Origin: Agelas oroides
Taxonomy: Eukaryota; Porifera; Demospongiae; Agelasida; Agelasidae
Length of the DNA stretch: 64,000 nt
Direction of reading: 5' to 3'
Assembly: GCA_949130485.1 (NCBI GenBank)
Contig: OX422183.1
Coordinates: 27,530,816 to 27,594,815, forward strand
The notes under the pieces are model-generated. The model was not told the DNA's origin. It saw only the letters and a program-made list of their open reading frames with translations, and made no database searches. Below, piece by piece: positions 23,206 through 34,306 of this stretch (the first letter of the stretch is position 1; each line of letters opens with the position of its first letter). Both the position numbers and the translations under genes were made by a program.

Positions 23206-24088
23206 AAACTACACCCAACGTGTCAGGCTAAATTTAATGACTGTGTTAGTGCTCACTGGAGTCAAAGTCTCATAATCTGGTGTCATGTGAATATGGGGAC
23301 CACTGATTTTGGGGACCCAGGTTCCCCATAAGTACATAATTATATAGATTTGGAGACTCCATCCGCAGAACTACATAGATACGTATAGGGACCCCCATCC
23401 CATATCTATGGGGACCCCCTTTTAGATATGGGAATCTCTACCTATATCAATTTGTTTTTGTTGTGCCACAGCTATGGTTGTGCTTAGCTAATTGCAAAAA
23501 ATAATGTGAAAGTCAGCACATCTATGTTATCCCCATATCAAAGTGTAATTTAGGTATGGTCACTTGGTTATATATGATTGTGCAAAACTACACTGCTGAT
23601 GACTCTGATAGTCCTGTAATAACAATCATAAATGTGGGGAACCCATGGCATTACCATGCCTATTATTGTGCAAAGCTACATTACTCACGAATCGTGGTCC
23701 CATAAATCAGAGAGTCGGTAGACTCTCTATGTAGGGATGGCGCCAACGCGCAATATATGCAATGCCGTATAACTTCACCACAAACACGCTAAAAGCTTAT
23801 TTAAGCGCCCAGGCTTGTGATCAGCAAGACTCATATAAGTGGCTAAAAGCCACGCGGAAGACAGCTAAACGCAAAAGTGTGCGGTAGCAAAAGTGCCATT
23901 TGTCGTATTCTTCTTTCTTTCTTCGTTACGACTTTTGTTCAAACAACAATAACTCAAAAACGGTTCAAGCACTCACCGTAATTTTAGCACGAAACTGATG
24001 CTCATCACAGGGGACAGCTCCACGACCACTCAGCGTCTTCATAGCTTGAACTGGACCGGTACTAGCTATTCACACCACACCATAGATA

Positions 24089-24721
24089 ACAAGACTTAAA
24101 AAACATTAAAAATGAAAGATGTAGGGATGGCATGCCAAAAAGTAGGCAAACAAGATAGGGATAATGCATGAAAGCAAAGGTCAACATATTGGCAAAGCTC
24201 CATCCCTACATCTTTTTCACACTACAGTTAGACAGTGCATGGGGGTCTTCTTAAAACGTACCACAAGTTCACAACCTTCACTGGCAGTTCATGGCCGTAG
24301 CCTTGTTCTCAGGCCACTTCCTCCTCCCACGTGGTCTGGGAAGGAGGCTAGTATGACCTTGGTAGCATTATGTTATACGGAACCTCTTCAACAACTTAAG
24401 CAGTTAGTTGGAGTTAGACTCGTCCCCAGGCCTGTTCGACCTGGGAACGAGGCTAACTGCAGACTTGTGATAGTGTCTTTAAAGTATATGGCATGGTTCT
24501 AGCCTCGTCCCCAGGCCCTTTTCTTCTCCCACATGCCGGCTCATAACGAGGCTAATATGATCTAGCAGCATTGCATCAGCTGTAGTGTGAAAAAGATGTA
24601 GGGATGGGGCTTTGCCAATATGTTGACCTTTGCTTTCATGCATTATCCCTATCTTGTTTGCCTACTTTTTGGCATGCCATCCCTACATCTTTTTACATTT
24701 TTAATGTTTTTTAAGTCTTGT
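24089..24721. repeat. Central foldback of R1
   Basis: Inverted arms of about 140 bp, starting ACAAGACTTAAAAAACAT, face each other around 24230-24576. Within each arm ATGTAGGGATGG and CCATCCCTACAT bracket about 90 nt. The same foldback occurs at 34307-34901 and 35911-36533. Confidence 0.8.
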
Positions 24722-24818
24722 TTCTGTGATGTTATTCTCAGTTACAGTTAGACCAAGTGTAACCGCAACACCAGAACTTTTGAAACGGCGTTGACAGTTT
24801 AGTAGTGGTTCCAAAAAT

Positions 24819-24948
24819 CCGTTAGCGACAGAAGGTTTCCATCCATAAGCTATACACTAATTTGTATTGGTTAGGGTGTGGTTAGGGTTGGGTTAGGGCT
24901 GTATAAATACAGTATAGGTTATGGATGGAAACATTCTGTCACTAACGG
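24819..24948. repeat. Hairpin MITE, copy 2
   Basis: Arms at 24819-24855 and 24912-24948 match at 34 of 37 positions. Related to 1355-1484 but with about seven arm differences, six of which are changed on both arms so that pairing is kept. Confidence 0.7.
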
Positions 24949-25415
24949 CGTGTGTGGTTCCAGGCATGTAATAATTATGTGTAATACCGGTATAGCAGCT
25001 AGAACCTGATGAAGGGCCAACCACTCTCCCTACCAAACTTTGTGAAACAAATTTCATGATTCAGTTGTCATGATGACTGTCAGCTGTAGCACAGAAAACT
25101 ATCATACTGACAACTGACCATCCTAGCTTTACAGTTCACTAAAGCTGTGAGTAGGCTATTTTAGTGTATAGCTACAAGTAGGTAAGCGCCTTACCTACGT
25201 GGTGTTCATAAGCCTTGCCCAATGCCGCGGGGGGAACCCGGGAAAGACCGTGCCAGCCACGCGTACTGCCCGCTGGCCATTTCGCTTGTGTACTAGTCTC
25301 GCTTCCAGACCAATGACCGTGGTCTTTGGTCTGGGAACGAGACTTTGTGTGCGCATGCGTACAAAATTAGAAAATGGCGTCCTAAGCAACGGACAGCAGC
25401 CTCAGAGTGTTGTGA

Positions 25416-25514
25416 ATGGCTTTTGTTGACCAGGGTGAATTTGAAGCTATGAAGTTGCTGAGTGGTTGGAAAGCTGCACGCTGTGATGAGCATCCGTTTC
25501 GTGCTAAAATCAAG
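25416..25514 (+). other. Repeat-borne first-exon-like frame (R1)
   Basis: A 33-codon frame starting MAFVDQGEFEAMKLLSG and ending AAG|GTGAGT, a consensus splice donor. The same 99-nt unit occurs inverted in R3 (35313-35215, intact donor) and R2 (27925-27827, donor changed to GC). Substitutions between copies leave the frame open. The upstream DNA is CG-rich with AAAATGGCG. I read it as a promoter plus first exon carried in the R family; the protein is not recognised. Confidence 0.45.
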
Positions 25515-26222
25515 GTGAGTGCTTGAACCGTTTTCGAGTTATCGTCGTTTGACAAGTGGTCTGAACAAAGAAGAAAGAAAGAAAGAAAGAATACGAAAAA
25601 TGGCACTTTTGCTACCGCACACTTTTGCGTTTAGCTGTCTTCCGCGTGGGTTTTGGGCAACTATATGAGTCTTGCTGATCACAAAGGCACTCAAAGAGGA
25701 AGCCTGGGCGCTTAAATAAGCTTTTAGTGCGTTTGTGGTGAAGTTATACGGCTTTGTATGTGACATTTGCATACTACTTCTAAGGAAATGGTTGATGTCA
25801 CTGTTATGTCAATTTTATTTGCGGTTCTTGTGTATTGTGCTAGTGGAAAAGTACCCTAAATAACACCACCACATGAAACACTTGTACAGCCTCGTTCCCA
25901 TGCCTCCTCCATTTTCTGGTCTTCGGTCTTACACAGGAACTAAACTAGGGAGGCCTGGGAACGAAGCAACACCATGCATGCAACTCCCTTACGCTCGCCC
26001 CACAATGCACTGCATCCCCCTAGTTATTGGGGCGAGCGTGAGCGAACCCCACACTTGTGGATAAAACGAAAATTTGTCTATATATTTATTTATATATATA
26101 TATATATATGGTACGTGCATATTCCGTATATACACATCCTGCCCCATTTGTGCGCGATGCAATATTTCCACATTGCATGTTGATGCATGTTGACCACTGT
26201 TGTTCAAGAGAGAAGACTAGCA

Positions 26223-26543
26223 TAGTCTCGTGCCCAGACCCCACCCAGCTCACGCGAGGAGAAGGGGTCTGGTGTCACAAGTCCAAATCCTTGGGCTAGC
26301 TCCAGAAGCGTGGAGCGGCCAATCAAATCGCAGAGCAGCGTTTATTGGAATAATGCGGAAGCGAGAACTAGTACTTCAATCGTACCGCTCAAAGCGTGTT
26401 ATGATATTCATTATCCAACACTGAGCAATTTGTAATTCTACACTAACAATTACAAGGCTTCAACACTTCCGCAAGCCCAAGGATTCAGGCTTGTGACACC
26501 AGACCCTTTCCTCGTGAGAGGGTTGGGTCTGGGCACGAGACTA
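26223..26543. mobile_element. MITE with 9-bp target duplication
   Basis: Inverted ends of about 75 bp starting TAGTCTCGTGCCCAGACCC; AGACTAGCA repeated at 26214-26222 and 26544-26552. The same site without insertion can be seen in the related HINE units near 39945 and 41105 (GGACTAGAAAGGC). Confidence 0.88.
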
Positions 26544-27192
26544 AGACTAGCAGGGCAGAAAGGCTGAACAGTGAGAACCAACGTAACCGGGACTTGAAAA
26601 CGGTGAGGAAAGGGAGGCTCGACTAGCAAGACGGAGACTGATTATTAACATGCTGCGTGACACTGCCACCAACGGGGAGTGCTCAGTGTATTAAAGGCAG
26701 AGCGATTAGCTTGTGAGGACCCGAACCAGAGAGGTCTGCGTGACTGGACCAAATAACCTTCGTGAGCAACAGCTACGGAAGAGCTTCTTAAACCCCTTAC
26801 CACAACTCCAGTAATTGTGCTGTGAAAAGGGCTGACAATATTATAGTCTACACCACCCTGACTCCATGCCCCAAAGCTGGGAGAATTCTGATTCCACAGC
26901 TGTATGTGCTCAGCAAATATCCATGCACTATAGACCGTGACTTGAGGAGACAGTGCCAAGATGTGAACAAGTTTGAGACGCAGGAAACCAACGGAATGTA
27001 TTTGTTTGTACCAAGATGTTCAACCCTCACACTTAACTTGCAACTCTGCTTCCAAATGCTTTGAGACCTTGTTGTCTGCAGCAGTATAGCTATCATTCCA
27101 CAGTAATGACACAGAGTGTGTACAATGAACCCAAGATTAGCACATACCCAAGTTATATTGCTCCACGAACACTGGCATACATTTGATATCCT

Positions 27193-27335
27193 ACATAACC
27201 TCATCCCCAGGCGTTCTCCACCTATCCTACGTAGCCTCTTCCCCAGGCGTTCTCCACCTATCCTACGTAGCCTCTTCCCCAGGCATTCTCCACCTATCCT
27301 ACGTAGCCTCTTCCCCAGGTGTTATCCACCTGTAG
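27193..27335. repeat. 36-bp tandem repeat
   Basis: Four units of ACGTAGCCTCTTCCCCAGGC followed by GTTCTCCACCTATCCT, inside HINE unit A1. The unit contains a TAGCCTC..CCCAGG string like the MITE ends. A frame across it is repetitive and not taken as a gene. Confidence 0.75.
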
Positions 27336-27477
27336 TTTTACAGGCTACAGTTGGAGGTGGGGAAGGCCTGGAAATGAGACTATTGTCACAGAAGTGGGAA
27401 AAGGTAGCGTATATGTGGAACACTAATGCACCATACACTCCCTCACGCTCGCCCCACAATGCACTGCATTCCCCTAG

Positions 27478-27537
27478 TTATTGGGGCGAGCGCAGCGAGC
27501 CCCACACTTGTGGTGAAAACGGAAAATTGTCTATATC
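27478..27537 (+). mobile_element. HINE 5' end, split by R2
   Basis: The next tandem HINE starts here (TTATTGGGGCGAGCGCAGC) and is broken after about 60 nt by foldback repeat R2. A HINE 5' end is seen again at 36534-36623. Confidence 0.6.
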
Positions 27538-28213
27538 AGAGAGTCGGTAGACTCTCTATGTAGGGATGGCGCCGACGCGCAATATATGCAATACTTAAGC
27601 AAAAGCCGTACAACTTCACCACAAATACGCTAAAAGCTTATTTAAGCGCCCAGGCCTCCTGTTTGAGTGCCTTTGTGATCAGCAAGACTCATATAAGTGG
27701 CCAAAAACCGCGCGGAAGACAGCTAAACTCAAAAGTGTGCGATAGCAAAAGTGCCATTTTTCGTATTCTTTCTTGTTACGACTTTTGTTCAAACAACGAT
27801 ATCTCGCAAACTGTTGAAGTACTCGCCGTCATTTTAGCACGAAACTGATGGTTATCACAACGCGGAGCTCTACAACCACTCAGCGTCTTCATAGCTTCAA
27901 ATTCACCCTGGTCAATAAAAGCCATTCACAACACTCTGAGGCTGCTGTCCGTTGCTTAGGACGCCATTTTCTAATTTTGTACGCATGCGCACACGAAGTC
28001 TCGTTCCCAGACCAAAGACCACGGTCATTGGTCTGGAAGCGAGAGTACACAAGCGAGCTGGCATGACTGGCACGGTCTTTTCCCCCCGCGGCATTGGGCA
28101 AGGCTTATGAACACCACGTAGGTAAGGCGCTGCATTCAGCTGCCTACTTGCAGCTACACTAAAAATAGCCTACTCACAGCTTTAGTGAACTGTAAAGCTA
28201 GGATGGTCAGTAT

Positions 28214-28219
28214 GATAGT
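28214..28219. other. Target-site duplication, left
   Basis: GATAGT, repeated at 34051-34056. R3 at 35622-35627 and R1 (inverted, 25098-25103) carry this site once, without insertion. Confidence 0.9.
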
Positions 28220-28324
28220 TATGGGGTGCCGTTTGTGTCAAAACTAATAATTCAGTCGATGTACATATTACAAGTCGATGTGCAGTTTCATGGCGACGAT
28301 CCCGTCAAGCAGCGTTAGTTTTGA

Positions 28325-28450
28325 GGCGACGAATTTCAACTGAGGAGACGAATTTTAACTGAAGCGACGAATTTCAACTGAGGAGACGAATTTTAACTGA
28401 AGCGACGAATTTAACTGAAGCGACGAATTTCAACTGAGGAGACGAATTTT
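28325..28450. repeat. Left subterminal 19-bp array
   Basis: Seven units alternating GGAGACGAATTTTAACTGA and AGCGACGAATTTCAACTGA, one with a 1-base deletion. They are candidate transposase binding sites. The mirror array is at 33756-33945. Confidence 0.85.
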
Positions 28451-28566
28451 AGCCTCGCCTCGTTCCCAGGCCGCGTGGGAGAGAGACCCTATTTCGATTA
28501 CGTCATGATCACGTGAAACTACCAGGCGTATACATATTCGCGTTCCAGGAGCCTGGGAACGAGGCT
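28451..28566. repeat. TAGCCTCG-type MITE remnant
   Basis: Sequence between an AGCCTCG..GTTCCCAGGCC left end and a GCCTGGGAACGAGGCTA right end, just upstream of the transposase ATG. It shares TATTCGCGTTCC with the MITE at 33581-33672 at the other end of the element, in the same orientation, so it is an independent insertion and not part of the inverted repeat. Confidence 0.5.
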
Positions 28567-28591
28567 AAACAGAACGTCACCAGCGATCGAG

Positions 28592-29991
28592 ATGGCTACC
28601 TGCCGTGCTCTCGTTGACGAAATTGAGAGTGAACTAGCGTCAGCACTGGTACAAACACTGGTGTCAAGTGGGCTGATTAGCAATAGGGAAGAGAGGTCAG
28701 TCCATAGCTCTATCATGGACATATGACAAAGGGAGTTGACCAGAATGATTTCCGCATAATTTTCTCATAGGTACTGAGTGCATATGCTGAACTCCACAGG
28801 CATCCTAGTTTACTATCTTGACTGTTTTGTTACTCTAGATCACCTGGACGTCCAATGCTGGAGGTTTCTTTTGAGGAGATTGAATATCTTCGTGGTTTAC
28901 GATTTACATGGACCAAAATAGCGGAAATATTGGGGATCAGCAGATCTACCTTATATCGTCGTTTGGAACGGGAAGGTGTTGACCTTACCTGCACTTACTC
29001 AGATATTTCTAATACTGAACTTGACCGCATAGTTGAATCTATCAAGCTAGCACACCCAAATGATGGAGAGAGACTGATGATTGGTCACCTTCATCGTCTC
29101 GGCTACAAAGTTCCTAGATCTAGGGTGAGAGCATCTATCCACCGTGTAGACCCAATCAACACTGTAATTAGGAGAAGTGTTACAATTCGTAGGCGTGTGT
29201 ACTGTGTGGAGGGTCCCAATTCATTGTGGCATATAGATGGCAATCATAAGTTGATTAAATGGCGGCTAGTTATACATGGAGGTGTTGACGGTTTTTCAAG
29301 AACTATAGTCTACCTTCATTGTTCTACTAATAATGAAGTGTCCAGTGTGATGACTTCATATCTTGATGCTGTCAGTATGTATGGCTTACCTGATCAGGTT
29401 AGGTCAGACCAAGGTGGAGAGAACATCGAGGTGTGGCGCTACATGTTGGAGCAGCATCAGTCAGAATCTGCAGTGTTAGTAGGATCCTCAACACATAATG
29501 AAAGAATTGAAAGAATGTGGAGGGATGTGTATAGGTGTGTTGGTGTACTATATGCTGACCTTTTCAGGGAAATGGAAGCTGATGGAAGACTAAGTTGTCT
29601 AAATGAAGTTGATCTCTTCTGTTTACATTCGGTATTCTTACCGAGAATCAATGATTCTTTAAAATCATTTGTAGAATGCTGGAACAATCATCCGCTATCA
29701 ACATCAGAAAACCTGACACCCAACCAGTTGTTCATTGAAGGGGCATTGAGGCAGAATATGACTCCAACATTGCACACTGCAACCCATGCCACTAGTACTA
29801 TATCCCGTCTACCCCACCATCATGATGCAGTTGCTGTCCCCAGATCTACATTCACTCCTTGTGACAATCTACAAGATGAACTTGATCAGCAAGATATGCT
29901 ACGGGTGACAGACGACTTTGGTTATTCAGTTTATCGACAAGTGTGTCGTCTAGTTGGCCATCATCTACAGCAGTGTAATGAATGCAGTTAG
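28592..29991 (+). CDS. IS3/rve-type DDE transposase
   Basis: Two exons, 28592-28695 and 28839-29991, joined across a 143-nt GTCAGT...CTCTAG intron, give 418 aa. The join yields a continuous RSPGRPMLEVSFEE segment. Residues about 57-81 form a helix-turn-helix (WTKIAEILGISRSTLYRRL) for binding the ends. The rve/DDE core has D168 (LWHIDGNH), D225 (RSDQGGEN) and E259 (NERIERMWRDV), spaced D-x56-D-x33-E. It should cut out and insert the element at 6-bp staggered sites. There is no reverse transcriptase, gag or LTR nearby, so it is not a retroelement integrase. The frame has no defect. The promoter is the stretch between the left repeat array and the ATG. Convergent with the HECT gene. Confidence 0.9.
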
Positions 29992-30404
29992 CTTGAATTT
30001 CATTTTCTTACCTTTAAGATTCAAGATCTACTCTTATGTACTTGTGTTATGCACACCCTCCCAGGTTTGTGGTGGGTGGGAACTCTGAAGGGGGTTTGAC
30101 CCCCTTTAGGAGGGGCAATTTTTACAGCACATGCACACATTTGTGTACTCCTAAGTTAATGAAAGAGACTGCTGTAGAAGGGAATTTCATAATTAAATCC
30201 CCTATTACACCTCACTTCCTACCAACCCAGGAGGGTGGGGCATAACAGTGATAGCTGTATTACTAATTACTTATTACTTACACATGCAGGGTAAAAGGTA
30301 TTGATATGTACATACGGAAAACAGACCATGAATGTGAATGTTTATATGTACAGAAATGATTGTCAAGTAATGTAATGTACACATGAATAGAAGAGACAGA
30401 GCAA

Positions 30405-33400
30405 CTAGACATGACCAAATCCAGCAGCATTAAGAATGCCATATGACATGTAGTAAACAAACTGATCTTCTGATAGTAACGGCCTTCCCACAGGAAGGTA
30501 CAACGTGTTAGCACAAGTGTTCGATCTAGGAAATTGGTTCATGTCGTGAAACGCGATAGTTGGCTTCATCATCCCAAATCCTGCAGGTGGTGGAGATGGG
30601 GCACCAGTAGCAAATTCAAGAACTGTCCCAAAATTCAGACTGAATTCTTCCATCTCACCACTGTCATTCAGAAGATGTAACTTTCCATCCCTGGATGCTA
30701 GAGGAAAAGAGCATTCATAACAATGATAAATATTTAACATTGTCACTAGGCCTTTCCCACTTGGGAGTCTTGCTTGTATATTTAAAAAAACAGTGATGAG
30801 AGTTGCAACTGCTCCTTGTCAAATCGCTATGAATAATGTAAGATACATCTAATTATGTAATTAGTAACCCTTACATTCGATCATTTCAAGGAAGTGAACC
30901 CAGAACATCACCACCTGCTCCTCGTCCTCCCTCCTGTTGGAGCCCTCCAGGGAAAATCGTGTTTGAAAGAGGTTGATCATAACATCTGATGTAATTGGTG
31001 CAGGTTTTGAAGTAAACAATTTGTGCATACTGTGTGGATTGGCTTTGATTAAATCATAGATTCCAAGAGCGTTTAGGCCATCTATCATCTGGTCAAGCTG
31101 TGCTTTCACCCTTACAACAGTAAAGTGCTTTGCAAAAAATTGCACAACACAATCACGATCGGAGAGTGTGCTTGGTTGCTGAGTAACACCAAGTTCAAAT
31201 CTAAAGTCAAATGCATCATCATCAAGTACTGTCTTCATTTGTTCCACTGTTTGTGCTCCTTCAAGCTGCAACAATAAGAAATCAGGTCTTCATAAAAGAT
31301 TTAAGTTTGGGAGGGAAAGACAATGACCTGTGTGTCACAGTACGCTTTTCCTTAAGGGAATGTCCAGGAATTTTTTTTTTATTCTCTAAGGTTGGTTTGA
31401 AGCCATTTTAAAATTGATTTATTAAAAAATTTCCAGGGTCACACGTGTTTGAAGTGACAGTGTTAAACTTTAATGGACTAACCTCTTCCAGTTTTCTTCT
31501 AATGTTATCGTCTGGCACCTCTCCTATGGTTGCGGTCACCTTGGTCATACCATGGACAATGTAGTCAACAACTGACGGGGCAAAAAAAGTTGGAGAAGGG
31601 CCACCGTGAATGAGAGATACTGAGATCATTTCCCCAATGTACTGGTATGTGCGCTTCTCTAGTGCTGTGACATTAGGTGTTGGAACACGGCAGTCTTCCC
31701 TTCCATGAAAAAGACAGTTGTTGTTAGCAATTGCCCCCATCAAGCGATGAAGGAATTCCCGCAATGGCCCTCCATCATCCACTGCAGCCTCTCCCACAAA
31801 AGTGATACGAATATATTTTTGAAAGTTGATTCCCGACCTAAAGCGACGAAGTGCATCTTCCCAAAGGTGCTTACGTCGCACCACAATCCGTTGGTACTCT
31901 GACCTGTCAACAGGCAGCATCTTAACCTTCTGTCTATGAAGTATCGTTTCTACAGGGATCCCATCACTAAGAGAGTAAAAAAAACAAAAAACATAAGATG
32001 CCACTTCATGACTACACATCAAAAACCCAGCAGTTGCTAAGCAACCCATAGGGCAGGAACTAGTAGGCAGGTCTTGACAAATTAGTTATCAGAAGCAGCT
32101 ATGCTCTATAAGGTATCTGCAATCAAGACTGCTTCTCTCTCTAGCTTAAACCTCACCATTCATCAGCAGGTGTCAGTGGAGAAATGGGTGGAGATGTGGG
32201 GCTCCCAGGCTCAGTCTCAGGCTCATCATCGCTCACCAAGTTCACATATTCACTGCAAAGACACTGACATGAACTAGTGATGGTTCAAAACACTACTGCA
32301 TCTGGAAACTTACATGTAAGCACTGCTTCCCATCCATGAACACCCAGGCTTGTCCACAGTCGGCAGACCTATAATAAAGGAAATGGACAGTATAGTGCTA
32401 TTATGTTGTCTTGCCACCCTCACCCAATCCTACCTTTGACATCTTTACAAGAGTTTGGTTTCTTTGCCACAACACTAGAGGAGTGTCTAGCCAATCCACC
32501 TATCAGTTAAAAGGCACACCACAGAGCATCAAACATTAACACACAGAGGGAGCATTGTACTCTTTACCTTGTCGTGGATGCTTTTGCTCAAGCTGAATAA
32601 CCGGCAGATCGTCGGGATCACCATCATGCTCACTTCCACCACTCCGCTCATCTTCAAGCTCATCATCCTCCGGAAGAGGCACTGCAAGCTGCAAATGGAC
32701 ATATTTGTTAATTAGGGAAAATATCTTTCAACCACAGTATTTCATACCTCTAATGGTTCATCAGCAATGATATAAATTGGGGTCTTAGCATTTCGGCCAG
32801 CCACAGCACTAGCAGTCCACCGGTAGGAGTGTGACAGTTCTGGAATCATTAAACTCCTGCTGTCACCTCCAGATGGTTGCAAGATCTTGAACGGGAACCC
32901 ACTGTCGCCATCCATTGGGACATGAAAAACTGATCGGATCTCATCAAAAATTTCATCCTCTCCCATGCTTGAATTAAGCTGAATTTTTCCCAGCAGCTTG
33001 TTAACTGCAAGGAAGTGTCTCATTGGCTTTTTTCGGGGTATTTTGATGACATTGCCTCGTTTAGCAAACCATTTAGGAAGGCAAACAATGTCCCTTTCAT
33101 ACGTATAACTCAACTTCCCTTTACCCCTGCGGGTAGTGGCTGCAGCAGACATCGCTTTTTTTGCATGTCGGTGCAGAAAAGCTGAGGGAAAAGCTGTTGA
33201 TCTTTTCCTTAAAAACGAAAACAAAACAAAGCAATAACACAAATGACGACAGCTGCTTATACACCGTGCACAAACTGTCCAAGACTGCATGTTACGTAAA
33301 ACTAACTTACTTGCTCGATTTCAGCTTCTTTTGTGGCGCCAGCTGGACACGGTCGTCACGATCATCTGATGAAGAATCTGAGGAACTCTGACGTACACGA

Positions 33401-33531
33401 CGCCTGTCGGTAGGCGTAGAGCGTTGCTTGTCACGACTGGGCTTGTTCTTCAACTGGGATAGGACTTTTGACACTGCTCCGCTTAGAACGCGTTCTACCG
33501 CCTTGTAAGAGTCATCCCCACCTTGCGCCAT
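30405..33531 (-). CDS. HECT-domain E3 ubiquitin ligase, transposon-borne
   Basis: Nine exons on the minus strand: 33531-33311, 33207-32748, 32688-32568, 32499-32434, 32368-32314, 32252-32157, 31966-31483, 31265-30875, 30697-30405. All junctions have GT and AG, and the total of 2,187 nt is an open frame of 728 aa. The N-terminus is Ser/Arg/Asp rich; exon 2 holds an unrecognised domain (RRGKGKLSYTYERD...); exons 3-6 are acidic linkers. HECT covers exons 7-9: VRRKHLWEDALRRF and ITFVGEAAVDDGGPLREF (N-lobe) and FPRSNTCANTLYLP with catalytic C693 (C-lobe). HECT enzymes take ubiquitin onto this Cys and pass it to substrates. The family resembles proteins often annotated as G2/M-phase-specific E3 ligase-like. 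Its start lies beside the right terminal repeat, convergent with the transposase. Exon boundaries are by inspection. Confidence 0.88.
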
Positions 33532-33580
33532 TCTGCACGCTACAGAGTCTGACAACACGTGGCACGCAACATACAAACTA

Positions 33581-33672
33581 GCCTCGTTCCCAGGCTAGGC
33601 GGGGAGTTTGGGCCGGTATCGGTGAGCAGCGGTATTCGCGTTCCGGAGCGGGAGAGTCTGGGAACGAGGCTA
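33581..33672. repeat. TAGCCTCG-type mini-MITE
   Basis: TAGCCTCGTTCCCAGGCT to CTGGGAACGAGGCTA, about 92 bp, inside the right end of the IS3-type element. A second incomplete one (33685-33754) follows. They sit in what should be the promoter of the HECT gene. Confidence 0.6.
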
Positions 33673-33755
33673 AGTATTCTGTATAGCCTCGTACCCAGGC
33701 CGTTTAGGAACGAGACTAATTACAGCTACGTTCCAAAGCATGGGAACGAGGCTGT

Positions 33756-33945
33756 CAGTTGAAAATTCGTCTCCTCAGTTGAAATTCGTCGCTTCAGCTG
33801 AAATTCGTCTCCTCAGTTGAAATTCGTCGCTTCAGCTGAAATTCGTCTCCTCAGTTGAAATTCGTCGCTTCAGCTGAAATTCGTCTCCTCAGCTGCAATT
33901 CGTTGCCTCATTTGAAATTCGTCGCCTCAGTTGAAATTCGTCGCC
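33756..33945. repeat. Right subterminal 19-bp array
   Basis: Ten units, inverse to those on the left, mostly alternating TCAGTTGAAATTCGTCGCT and TCAGCTGAAATTCGTCTCC. Differs from the left array in copy number and in C/T changes, while the outer 105 bp are identical. Confidence 0.85.
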
Positions 33946-34306
33946 TCAAAACTAACGCTGCTTGACGGGATCGTCGCCATGAAACTGCACATCGACTTGT
34001 AATATGTACATCGACTGAATTATTAGTTTTGACACAAACGGCACCCCATAGATAGTTTTCTGTGCTGCAGCTGGTCAGTCGTCATGTGATTGACAACTGA
34101 ATCATGAAATTGGTTTCACAAAGTTTGGTACGGAGAGTGGTTGGCCCTTCAGCAGGTTCTAGCTGGCTATATTATTACATGCCTGTAACCACTACTATTA
34201 AAACTGTCAACGCCGTTTCAAGTTGTGGTGTTGTGGTTACACTTGAAATATTCTTCTTTGGCTTAGGTCTAACTGTAACTGAGATTAACATCAAAAAAGT
34301 ACAGAA

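Larger units (their letters stand above)
23709..25758 (-). mobile_element. Foldback repeat R1
   Basis: One of three related repeats (R2 from 27538, R3 34921-36533). R1 has a terminal arm (23709-24088, starting AGAGAGTCGGTAGACTCTCT), a central foldback (24089-24721) and a long arm in inverse orientation (24722-25758, outer end truncated). The hairpin MITE at 24819-24948 sits inside it. Relative to R2 and R3 it lies in reverse. No transposase is present. Confidence 0.7.
26024..27477 (+). mobile_element. HINE unit A1 (Helentron-like, non-autonomous)
   Basis: Starts TTATTGGGGCGAGCGTGAG directly after the CTAG end of a preceding unit and ends with its own CTAG at 27474-27477. The start is inversely repeated as CTCACGCTCGCCCCA about 20 nt from the 3' end, followed by the small hairpin AATGC-ACT-GCATT. 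A TA-rich microsatellite lies at 26080-26110. Contains a 321-bp MITE and a 36-bp tandem repeat. Such asymmetric inverted repeats, a 3' hairpin, internal microsatellite and tandem arrangement are known marks of Helentron-related repeats. Confidence 0.65.
28220..34050. mobile_element. IS3-type (IS3EU-like) DNA transposon with HECT cargo
   Basis: A 5,831-bp element. The first 105 bp (28220-28324, starting TATGGGGTGCCGTTTGTG) are the exact inverse of the last 105 bp (33946-34050). Inside each end lies an array of a 19-bp unit (7 copies left, 10 right). A 6-bp duplication flanks it. Two convergent genes fill it: a DDE transposase (+) and a HECT ligase (-), 413 nt apart at their stops. I recall that the IS3EU group in eukaryotes makes 6-bp duplications, which agrees; whether HECT cargo is described for it I cannot verify. 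Identical arms and open genes suggest recent transposition. Confidence 0.92.

Noticed and set aside
27116..27550. 144-aa ORF with RRSPPILRSLFP repeats
   Set aside because: Created by the 36-bp tandem repeat (a multiple of three) inside a HINE.
28592..29991. Integrase of an LTR retrotransposon or retrovirus
   Set aside because: No reverse transcriptase, protease, gag or LTR nearby. The gene sits between inverted, not direct, terminal repeats with a 6-bp duplication.
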